DNA of 64,000 nucleotides, from assembly GCA_963763135.1 (NCBI GenBank), contig CAVXNJ010000004.1:1240001-1304000 (forward strand), read 5' to 3'. A program made the translations under genes and the position numbers. This DNA is from JANMZO01 sp963763135 (lineage in GTDB: Bacteria > Actinomycetota > Acidimicrobiia > Acidimicrobiales > JANYDT01). Below the pieces are notes generated by a model, which was not told the origin of the DNA, did not search any database, and saw only the letters and a list, made by a program, of their open reading frames with translations. Shown here in pieces: positions 10,676-18,539 of this stretch (positions are counted from its first letter, which is position 1; the number at the start of each line of letters is the position of its first letter).

Positions 10676-11302
10676 TCAGCTCTTCGGTTCCGGCTCCGCC
10701 TCGACGCTGTGGGGCAGCGTGCCGATCCAGGCCCACGCGCGTGCCACTTCTTTTGCGAGTGCGTCACGGTCCGAGGAGTTGTCGATCACGAAATCGGCGA
10801 GCCGCACCCGTTCTTCGCGGCTCATCTGGCGAGCGATTCGCGATCGGGCGTCGTCGGCCGACAGGCCCCGGAACGTAACCAATCGTTCGATCGCGATCTC
10901 CGGGTCGACGTCGACGACCATGCGACCAACCATGCCGGTGCGCCCGGAGTCGAACAGCAGTGCCGCGTCGTAGATGACCACCCGGTCGGTGCCGGCGTTC
11001 GCTTTGACCTGCGCCACCATCTCGAGGCCGATCGCCGGATGGGTTATCCCGTTCAGTGCCTTGAGCTGTTCGGGGTCCTTGAACACGATGTCGGCGAGCG
11101 CCTGGCGCTTCAGCGTTCCGTCGTCGGCCAGTACCTCCGGTCCGAAATGCTGCACGATCGCGGCGAGGGCCGGCTTGCCGGGTTCAACCACCTGGCGGGC
11201 AATGAGATCCGCGTCGACGATCGCACACCCGTACTCGGCGAGCAGCAACGACACGGTGCTCTTCCCTGAACCGATCCCGCCGCCCAAACCAACAAGTTTC
11301 AT
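10676..11302 (-). CDS. coaE: Dephospho-CoA kinase
   Basis: 208 aa from the ATG at 11302, which has GGGGAG upstream. CoaE phosphorylates the 3'-hydroxyl of dephospho-CoA, the last step of coenzyme A synthesis. The start reads MKLVGLGGGIGSGKSTVSLLL with the P-loop near residues 8-15. DADLIARQVVEPG (substrate-binding region), the lid-type segment ARSRIARQMSREER, and the DFVIDNS motif near the C-terminus are all present. The long mycobacterial C-terminal GrpB-like extension is missing. It is divergent from the histidine kinase gene, 110 bp away. Confidence 0.94.
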   Translation of the reverse strand: MKLVGLGGGIGSGKSTVSLLLAEYGCAIVDADLIARQVVEPGKPALAAIVQHFGPEVLADDGTLKRQALADIVFKDPEQLKALNGITHPAIGLEMVAQVKANAGTDRVVIYDAALLFDSGRTGMVGRMVVDVDPEIAIERLVTFRGLSADDARSRIARQMSREERVRLADFVIDNSSDRDALAKEVARAWAWIGTLPHSVEAEPEPKS

Positions 11303-11412
11303 GTGCTCCCCTTCGAACCGATCGACCGTTCTCGACCGCGACCTGCTCATCCTCGCATCCCCGGCGCAGCACAGGCGAACTGAAACGTTCAAGCTTCACC
11401 ATCAATGGGTCG

Positions 11413-13155
11413 ATGGAATCAGCACCCATGGGAAATGCCGTTCTTCACGCGTCCAGCGACGACCAAACCGCTGAGATTCGCCACGATCCCCCCGAGCCTC
11501 GGAACGCGCCATTCGCCAGCGGTGAACGGGTCGACCGGCTCGAACAGTTCCAGTCGCTCATTTCGATGGTTCGCTGGGTCTGTCTCGGGGTCTGTGCGCT
11601 GCTTCTCGCCACATCGCCCGGTCCTCACTCCCGGCGTGACGCGGTCATGTTCGCAGGCCTGGCCCTATGGACGGCGGTCCGCACCATCCGGCCGATTCGC
11701 AACTACGGCTTTGAGCTTGGCACCGCCTCATCGATCATCATCGAACTCGGCGTGGCGACAGCGGCCGTCTGCGCCACCGGTTACTGGTCCTCACCTCTGT
11801 CGTTTCTGCTGCTTCCCGGCGTGCTCATCGGCGGGTTTTCCGACGGCGGCCCGCTCAGCGTCGGTTACGGCACCGTCACCTCGCTCTTCGTCACGTTCGC
11901 ATCGATCTTCCATTCCGGAAGTCTCACCGCTGAACAGTGGCGCGAAAGTGGCCAGTGGGCGGTCGAGCTCATGCTGGTGGCCTTCGTCGCCGGACTCGGT
12001 CATCGGGTCCTGCTTGACACACAACGAAAGCACACGGCGGCGATCGACGGGATGGCGAAGCTCACCGCAGCGAACAGCTTGCTCGTGTCGCTACACCGCC
12101 TCGCGCAAACCCTGCCGGCATCGTTGGACCTCAAAGACGTCCTCGGCACGACCATCGCGAACGCGAAGGAACTCTTTCGCCCGGACTCCATCACCGTACT
12201 TCTGACGCAGGACTCGTCGAACGATCTTCTGGTCGCAGCTTCGCAGGGCATTCGTCTCCCTGCCGCGATCCCGTCGGATCAGATCCCTCTCGCCATCGAA
12301 CTCGCTCGCCGAACTAACGCGACGACCTCGCTCGCCACGTTCGAGCGTCCGTCGGAAAAGGCGCTTCTGCCCGCCGCCAAGTCCGGCATCTACGTGCCCC
12401 TTCGTGCCCGGCAGAGCGTGATCGGTTTCCTGGCCGTCGAGTACTTCGAACGTGGTCACGACGGCGACGATCAGAAAGATCTGGTTTCGAAGTTTGCCGA
12501 ACCGGCCGCCGTTGGCATCGACAACGCAAGGTGGTTTGGCCGGATTCGCACCGTTGCCGCTGACGAGGAACGAATTCGTATCGCTCGTGACCTTCATGAC
12601 CGCGTCGGTCAATCGCTTGCATACATCGGGTTTGAACTCGACCGGATCGTGCGTTCCACCGATGATCCGGCGCTCACCACCCAGGTGAAGCGACTCCGAC
12701 AGGATGTCAGCGGAGTGGTCACGGAAGTACGGGAAACGCTCTACGACATCCGCACCGATGTCACACCCGACTGCGGTCTGATCCCGACCATCGAAGCCTT
12801 CCTCGAGCGGGTGGAGAAACGCTCAGGACTCGACGTGTCCTTCGCCCACGAACAGGACAGCCAGCTCACCATGCGGCAGGAACGGGAGTTCTTCCACGTC
12901 GCCCAGGAAGCAATCGTGAACGTGGAACGTCATGCTGCGGCATCGTCGGTGAAGGTCAACTGGGTTTGTCACGACCGGTTCGTGCTGCTCGAAGTGTCCG
13001 ACAACGGAAAGGGCTTTTCCGAGAACAGCGGAAGGGCCGACTCCTACGGAATTCGGGGCATGTACGAACGCGCCACTGCTGTGGGCGCACAAATAGAAAT
13101 CCTGGGAAAACCGGGTCAAGGAACACTCGTCCGCTGCCGAATGGAAAGACTATGA
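11413..13155 (+). CDS. Membrane histidine kinase, NarL/DesK type with GAF domain
   Basis: 580 aa. The N-terminal part has about six hydrophobic segments (roughly residues 45-200, e.g. VCLGVCALLLAT and SFLLLPGVLIGGF), followed by a GAF-like sensor (about 225-375), a HisKA_3 dimerisation domain with the phospho-acceptor His395 in ARDLHDRVGQ, and an HATPase_c domain (QEAIVNVERHA, SDNGKGF, GIRGMYERA) ending at the C-terminus. The stop overlaps the start of the response regulator gene (ATGA), so the pair is translationally coupled. The signal sensed is unknown. The ATG at 11428 is an alternative start. Confidence 0.92.
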   Translation: MESAPMGNAVLHASSDDQTAEIRHDPPEPRNAPFASGERVDRLEQFQSLISMVRWVCLGVCALLLATSPGPHSRRDAVMFAGLALWTAVRTIRPIRNYGFELGTASSIIIELGVATAAVCATGYWSSPLSFLLLPGVLIGGFSDGGPLSVGYGTVTSLFVTFASIFHSGSLTAEQWRESGQWAVELMLVAFVAGLGHRVLLDTQRKHTAAIDGMAKLTAANSLLVSLHRLAQTLPASLDLKDVLGTTIANAKELFRPDSITVLLTQDSSNDLLVAASQGIRLPAAIPSDQIPLAIELARRTNATTSLATFERPSEKALLPAAKSGIYVPLRARQSVIGFLAVEYFERGHDGDDQKDLVSKFAEPAAVGIDNARWFGRIRTVAADEERIRIARDLHDRVGQSLAYIGFELDRIVRSTDDPALTTQVKRLRQDVSGVVTEVRETLYDIRTDVTPDCGLIPTIEAFLERVEKRSGLDVSFAHEQDSQLTMRQEREFFHVAQEAIVNVERHAAASSVKVNWVCHDRFVLLEVSDNGKGFSENSGRADSYGIRGMYERATAVGAQIEILGKPGQGTLVRCRMERL

Positions 13156-13850
13156 ATGTAGGGTCATCGCCTCTGGGAACCGCTGCTGCTACTCGCCAAG
13201 GATCGCCGCGTCCGCTGCGCCTCTTGCTTGTGGATGATCATCGAATGCTGCGTGAAGGTCTACGCCGATCCATGGAGCTTTACGGCTTCGATGTGGTGGC
13301 CGAAGGGTCTGACGGTGAGGAGGGTGTCCGCCTGGCCCAGGCTCTGCGTCCCGATGTGGTGTTGATGGACGTCTCGATGCCGGTGCTTGATGGCGTCGAA
13401 GCCACCCGCCGCATCCGTCTGGTCAGCCCCGACACTCAGGTCGTGATGCTCACGATGCACGCTGATCGCGAAGTCCTGGCCAAGGCCATACGCGTCGGCG
13501 CCGCCGGCTATCTGGTGAAGGATTGCTCAACCGACGAAGTAGCCGACGGCGTACGTGCCGCAGCCAACGGCGAAGGCTCCGTCTCGCCGGAGTTCGCCAA
13601 ATCGATGCTTCGTGAGGCGAAGTTCCCGATCCCGGAGAAGCCGGGCGAGCAGATCATCTCGAAGCGGGAAGAGGAAGTCCTGCAGTTGATCGCCGACGGG
13701 TACTCGACCGTCGAGGTGGGCGCCAAGCTGTACATCTCGGTCAAGACCGTGAAGAACCATCTCGCTTCGATCTATCAGAAGCTCGATACCGCTGACCGAA
13801 CGGCTGCCGTTGTGCGCGCCGTGCGCATGGGCATCATCCGCCTGGATTAA
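13152..13850 (+). CDS. NarL/FixJ-family response regulator
   Basis: 232 aa. Partner of the kinase encoded immediately upstream. The receiver domain shows the acidic pair in LLVDDHRMLREGL, phospho-acceptor Asp73 in VVLMDVSMP, and the conserved Lys in GYLVKDCSTDE. The C-terminal LuxR-type helix-turn-helix is clear (SKREEEVLQLIADGYSTVE, then VKTVKNHLASIYQKL). The start ATG at 13152 overlaps the kinase stop codon. Its targets are not evident; the small exported-protein gene 40 bp downstream may belong to the same unit. Confidence 0.93.
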   Translation: MNVGSSPLGTAAATRQGSPRPLRLLLVDDHRMLREGLRRSMELYGFDVVAEGSDGEEGVRLAQALRPDVVLMDVSMPVLDGVEATRRIRLVSPDTQVVMLTMHADREVLAKAIRVGAAGYLVKDCSTDEVADGVRAAANGEGSVSPEFAKSMLREAKFPIPEKPGEQIISKREEEVLQLIADGYSTVEVGAKLYISVKTVKNHLASIYQKLDTADRTAAVVRAVRMGIIRLD

Positions 13851-13890
13851 CCGGGGCCCACCCAGACACACGTGTAACGACGGACACGCT

Positions 13891-14409
13891 ATGAAGTTGC
13901 GCCGACGGGCGGCTCACTTACTTCCTCCCATGCTTGGGGCCGCTCTACTCACGGCTTTGGTGACAGCGGTTCCAACAGCATCGGTCTCGACCGAGGCGGC
14001 GGCGACCACGCGCACCAAGACGCGGCTGGTTCGAACCGCCTGCTGCACCGTACAGGCACCGACGTTTCTGACGTTTGCGACCGTCGATGGACAAAGCGTC
14101 GCAAGCTACAGGGGCCTGCGGGTCACGTTCGGGACCGAGCTGTACCACGAGCCCTACGACCTCATCGGGGGAACGATCGACAACCTCGGAGGCGGGACGG
14201 TCTCGTATACGAAGGAGGCACCGACATATTTGGTGCAATCGGGTCTCCTCTACGACGATGAAACGATCTTCTACGTTCGGGCCTCGTACAAGCGGTCATG
14301 CCGACTCATGGGACTCCTTACGATCACCTATCCGGAATCGGCGAAGACGACATTCGCGTCGACCGTGGACGCACTCTCGAAGTCGTTCGTGTCGAAGAAC
14401 TGCGTCTGA
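13891..14409 (+). CDS. Small exported protein of unknown function
   Basis: 172 aa. A basic start MKLRRRAAHLLPPMLG followed by a hydrophobic stretch (AALLTALVTAV) and an alanine-rich region looks like a Sec signal peptide. The mature part contains CC near its start and single Cys residues further on (YKRSCRLMG, SKNCV at the very C-terminus), so disulfides are possible. I recognise no family. The start at 13891 is chosen because it begins the signal peptide. It is followed by a bidirectional terminator that separates it from convergent rpsA. Confidence 0.7.
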   Translation: MKLRRRAAHLLPPMLGAALLTALVTAVPTASVSTEAAATTRTKTRLVRTACCTVQAPTFLTFATVDGQSVASYRGLRVTFGTELYHEPYDLIGGTIDNLGGGTVSYTKEAPTYLVQSGLLYDDETIFYVRASYKRSCRLMGLLTITYPESAKTTFASTVDALSKSFVSKNCV

Positions 14410-14473
14410 CGAGCGACAGCCGGCTGTACCCGACGCACGCTCCGAGTGCTCGGCGGCCGAGATCGGGAAACAA

Positions 14474-14534
14474 AAAACGTGGCCCCGAGGGGCCACGTTT
14501 TCGCATTCGGATGACCGCACCGTTGCCGGTGCGG
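14474..14534. terminator. Bidirectional terminator hairpins between exported protein and rpsA
   Basis: A perfect 13-bp inverted repeat (14474-14486 and 14489-14501, AAAACGTGGCCCC and its complement) has A/T-rich ends on both sides, so it can terminate transcription in either direction. A second perfect hairpin (CCGCACCG 14515-14522, CGGTGCGG 14527-14534, 4-nt loop) lies between it and the rpsA stop codon. The convergent gene arrangement fits this role. Confidence 0.88.
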
Positions 14535-14542
14535 ATCAACGA

Positions 14543-15877
14543 CTATTCGGCAGCGGGAGCCGCAGCTTCGCCTTCGGCCGCGGCCGAGGCCTGCGAGGCG
14601 TTGTAATCGGCCAACCACGCGGCCTGAGCCTCGTTGTCGGGGGTGAACTCGCCAACGGCGTATTCGCCGATGTAGTTGCCCTCGGTGTCGTAGGCGTGCT
14701 CGCCGAACGCAGCCTGGTACTCGGCAGCGACGACGCCACCTTCGGCGGCCTGCTTGATCGACAGCGAGATGCGACGACGCTGGAGGTCGAGATCGATGAT
14801 CTTGACCCAGAGTTCCTCGCCCGGCGTAACGACCTGCTCGGGGTGGTCGACGTGGTGGCCGGCCATTTCCGAGATGTGGACGAGACCTTCGATGCCCTCG
14901 TCGACCTGCACGAATGAACCGAACGGTACAAGCTTGGTGACCCGACCGTAGACGAGCTCGCCGACACGGTGACCGGAAGCGAACGCCGCCCACGGATCCT
15001 GCTGGGTGTTCTTCAGCGAGAGGCTGATGCGCTCACGGCTGTAGTCGACCTCGAGCACCTGAACCGTGATCTTGTCGCCAACGGCAACGACGGTCGACGG
15101 GTGATCGACATGCTTCCACGACAGCTCGGAAACGTGGACGAGGCCGTCCATACCACCGAGGTCGACGAACGCACCGAAGTTGACGACGCTCGACACGACA
15201 CCCTCGCGGATCTCGCCCGGCTTGAGGTTGGCGAGGAAGTCTTCGCGCTGTTCCTTCTGGGTCTCTTCGAGCCATGCACGACGGCTGAGGACCACGTTGT
15301 TGCGGTTCTTGTCGAGCTCGATGATCTTGGTCTGCACGGTCTTGCCGACATAGGGCTGCAGATCGCGCACACGGCGAAGCTCGACGAGCGAAGCCGGGAG
15401 GAAGCCGCGGAGGCCGATGTCGACGATGAGGCCGCCCTTGACGACTTCGATAACCGGACCTTCGACGACGCCGTTGTTCTCTTTGACCTTCTCGATCGTG
15501 CCCCAGGCCCGCTCGTACTGAGCACGCTTCTTGGAGAGAACGAGGCGACCCTCTTTGTCTTCCTTGGTGAGAACGAGAGCTTCGATCTCTTCGCCCAGGG
15601 AGACGATTTCGGACGGGTCGACGTCGTGGCGGATGCTCAACTCACGAGCGGGAATTACGCCTTCGCTCTTGAAACCGATGTCGAGAAGCACTTCGTCGTG
15701 GTCGATCTTGACGACCGTGCCCTTGACAATGTCACCATCTTCGAACTCAACGATCGTGCCGCCGATGGCGTCGTCGAATGAGCCGGAAAGGTCGTTGAAG
15801 GCAATCTGGCGGGGCACATAGTTGCCCGCCTCATCGAAGGATCCGAACAAGGATTCTTCAGAAAGTGTGTCGCTCAT
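14543..15877 (-). CDS. rpsA: 30S ribosomal protein S1
   Basis: 444 aa. S1 binds mRNA on the small ribosomal subunit. Four S1/OB-fold repeats are visible: about 43-110 (DIVKGTVVKIDHDEVLLDIG), 128-195 (GVVEGPVIEVVKGGLIVDIG), 215-285 (REGVVSSVVNFGAFVDLGG with GLVHVSELSWKHVDHP) and 300-370 (VYGRVTKLVPFGSFVQVDEG). The acidic/alanine-rich C-terminal tail is typical of actinobacterial S1. Four repeats, rather than the six of E. coli, is normal for this phylum. A second S1-type gene lies at 47307-48771. Confidence 0.95.
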   Translation of the reverse strand: MSDTLSEESLFGSFDEAGNYVPRQIAFNDLSGSFDDAIGGTIVEFEDGDIVKGTVVKIDHDEVLLDIGFKSEGVIPARELSIRHDVDPSEIVSLGEEIEALVLTKEDKEGRLVLSKKRAQYERAWGTIEKVKENNGVVEGPVIEVVKGGLIVDIGLRGFLPASLVELRRVRDLQPYVGKTVQTKIIELDKNRNNVVLSRRAWLEETQKEQREDFLANLKPGEIREGVVSSVVNFGAFVDLGGMDGLVHVSELSWKHVDHPSTVVAVGDKITVQVLEVDYSRERISLSLKNTQQDPWAAFASGHRVGELVYGRVTKLVPFGSFVQVDEGIEGLVHISEMAGHHVDHPEQVVTPGEELWVKIIDLDLQRRRISLSIKQAAEGGVVAAEYQAAFGEHAYDTEGNYIGEYAVGEFTPDNEAQAAWLADYNASQASAAAEGEAAAPAAE

Positions 15878-16075
15878 GAAATGTAATTGTGCTTTCGCTT
15901 GGTAGACGCAACCGGCAGATTCGGGCTTTCCGACTGGCGGCCTCCGCTGACAGGTGCGCCAGCGGACCTCTTACACTACCAGCGTTGAACTTCTTTTCGG
16001 GTCACGGACCAACCCCCGACCCTGCTGCCCGCTGTCGGCCACACCGGTCTAGCGGTAGGTCGTCCCCTAGGACAG

Positions 16076-17713
16076 CTAAAGCGGTCGAATGGCTGGTCGC
16101 GACGAGATCGTCGGCCACGGATTCTCATCGAAGAAGAACAGACTGCCGTTGAACGGATCGGTGTACGTCGGCCACGGCGGGGAGTTTGCTGCGGCATGCT
16201 TCCGTCATGGTCGCATCGAAGTAGACCGCGTACGAACCCTTCGCCGGTAACTTCCAATCGGATCGGAGGTTCAGATCACGGCTGCCGAACCCGTTCGGTT
16301 CGCACTGCACGGCAAGGCCGAGCGTTTTGCGCCCGGTCAGAAAGCTCAGAATGCCGGCATCCCAGTATCCGGCCATGACGATGTCCACGTGGTGCTCATT
16401 GAGCATCTTGGCCAGTTTCAGCTGATTGGTGAACTGCGGCGTCTTCGGATGCTTCGTGTAGTACGGCTCGGACCAGGCGAACATGACCGCGAAACACAGC
16501 ACGACAACGGCGGACCGGGTCACCCGGCGCTGCGTTTCCTTCGGCACGAAATCACGCCATAACGCCTCAAGCGCGCCGGAGAGCGCGACGAGCGTGACCA
16601 TGATGGTCGGGCAGAAGTAGCGCAGTTCGGGCGGTCCGAAAGCACCACAGGTGAGGCAGGTGGCGACCAGCGACACCAGAGCGAAGCGGTGATACTCGAG
16701 ATCTCGTTGTTTCACGCAGAATCGCACGGCGACGGCGAAGAGCGTGACCCGGATGGTCCAGGCGATTCCGTGAATCGATGTCAGCGGAACCGTCGAGATG
16801 TCGACGCCACCGACGACCGAACCAGGTACTGGAACGAGATCACCTGATTGCGGATCACGGTCTGGACCGGCGGGAGCGTGATACCGGTCAGCGGCGGACT
16901 TCCGTAGCTCGAGATGCCGGCGGCGGGTCCATGCGGTGTATCCAGAGGTGCAACGGAATGGCGAGAGCGAGATACAGCCGGGGATCGAGCTCCCTCTTGC
17001 GAATGACCGACGGCCGGATCACGTACAGGGCGGCAACGGAGTCGATGAGCACCAACGGGTCGCTGTGAGGAAGCGATGCGCCACCAACGCGACGAGGATC
17101 GATCTGTCGTTCCGCACGGCCGGATCAACACACGGCGACGCCACGATGGCGATCCCCGCTTCGAGGTTGTGGTTGGTCGTTCCGCTCACACCGACAGCAT
17201 GCATCCAGCCGATGCAGAACAACATGCACAGCAGCGGCACGTGGAGATCCGGGTTCCGGCGACCTGCTTGTTCGTCCCGTGTGCGGGTCACCAGCCCCGC
17301 CACATAGTCTTCACGAGGACGAGGATGATCGCCAGCCAGATGCTCGACGCCAGCAGCAGCGACCGGGTCGGCGTCAGGAGCCGGCTGGAATCTGGTACAG
17401 AATCCCATTGATCGGGATTCGGTACACATCAAGAATGTGACCCGCATCGTGTCTCGAACGGCACGAACCCGCGGAGGTACGTCTGCGAACCGAGGACGTC
17501 GTCGCTGTCCCACCCGAAGTCGGTCCGCCACCGGCGCAGCGCTATGACGACAAGTAGGAACGACGGAACGACTACGGGCGACCAGCGCACGAACGACGTC
17601 GCCGATCGCTTCACCGTTCCGGTTATCCGTTCCAACTGTGTCTGGCCTTCCTGGCGCCCGTTGCATTCCGCACAAACTGAACGGGCGGCCTCGGGGCTTG
17701 GATATCCGTTCAT
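16076..17713 (-). pseudogene. Integral membrane protein gene broken by about seven frameshifts
   Basis: Reading the minus strand from ATG 17713, protein-like sequence runs to a stop at 16076 but switches frame near 17450, 17405, 17310, 17062, 16930, 16810 and 16178. Recognisable pieces in order include WRTDFGWDSDDVLGSQTYL, GHILDVYRIPINGILYQIP, SLLLASSIWLAIILVLV, LLCMLFCIGWMHAVGVS, DSVAALYVIRPSVIRKRELD, GSPPLTGITLPPVQTVIRNQ, then a continuous 200-residue part with several membrane helices, and PPWPTYTDPFNGSLFFFDEN at the end. The whole resembles a polytopic membrane protein of roughly 540 residues, perhaps glycosyltransferase-like; the family is not certain. In-frame stop decay is scarce, so recent loss or sequence error are both possible. 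Confidence 0.75.
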
Positions 17714-17745
17714 CGTCGCGTTCGAGCTCAAACTTGTGGCTTTCG

Positions 17746-18539
17746 TCAAGCTTTTTCGGCGACGACCAGGAACTCCGGTTCGTCGACGACGGGCGCCTTC
17801 GCACTGTAAGCGCCGGGAGTAACGGACCAGAGGTTTTCCAGACGGAGCCCGGAGCGCTCCACAAGAAGGCGTAGTTCACGTGGCGTGAAGCAGGTCGTCC
17901 AGAGGTCGACTTCGGTCGAGCCGCTTCCGCCGTCACGGAGGGTGGTTCGTTCGTGGTTTACGCCGGTTGCGGCATCAAAGCAATCGCTGTCTTCAAGATG
18001 ACGCAACATGAAATAGGCGCTGAACGCGCTGACGATCAACCGTCCTCCGGGTTTTAGCGCCTTGGCCATGCCGTCGAGTACTGATGCGTCGGCGGCTCCG
18101 TCTTCGGTCCGACCGACCAGCCCAAACCCACCCTGGCACAGCGAGAGCACGACATCGAATTCATCGGTAAATCCGAGCGAGCGTGCGTCGCGTCGCTCGA
18201 ACGTAGCGAGGGACGCAACGTTGCGACGCTCAGCTTCGGCCGTGCCGAGCTCGACGAAAGTTTGGGAAATGTCGACGCCGGTTACGCGTGTACTCCGCGA
18301 GCAGCCAATTCCAAAGTGTGCCGCCCGGGCCCACATCCGACGTCGAGGACCCGCATGCCCGGTTCGATTCGAGCCGCTTCCATCAGGAACGTGACTTCCT
18401 GGGTGGTCCCTTTGGTGAACGAGTACCGCAGATAGGCCGGACCCATGAAGTCGGCCATGGCCTCGAACCAGTGCGAGCCGAAGCCCTCAGCGTTTTCGGT
18501 CGACGCAGCCGGCAGCTCGGGCCGATCAGCCCTTGGCAT
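17746..18539 (-). pseudogene. SAM-dependent methyltransferase gene with one frameshift
   Basis: Starts at ATG 18539, overlapping the polA stop by 14 nt. The first part carries motif I (MRVLDVGCGPGRHTLELAARG) and then hits a stop near 18280. The protein continues in another frame as RVTGVDISQTFVELGTAEAE, followed by FDVVLSLCQGGFGL and LKPGGRLIVSAFSAYFML, down to the stop at 17746. The split falls exactly between motif I and motif II, near 18285, so a small indel has broken one gene of about 264 codons. Substrate unknown. It is downstream of polA and upstream of the frameshifted membrane gene. Confidence 0.82.
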
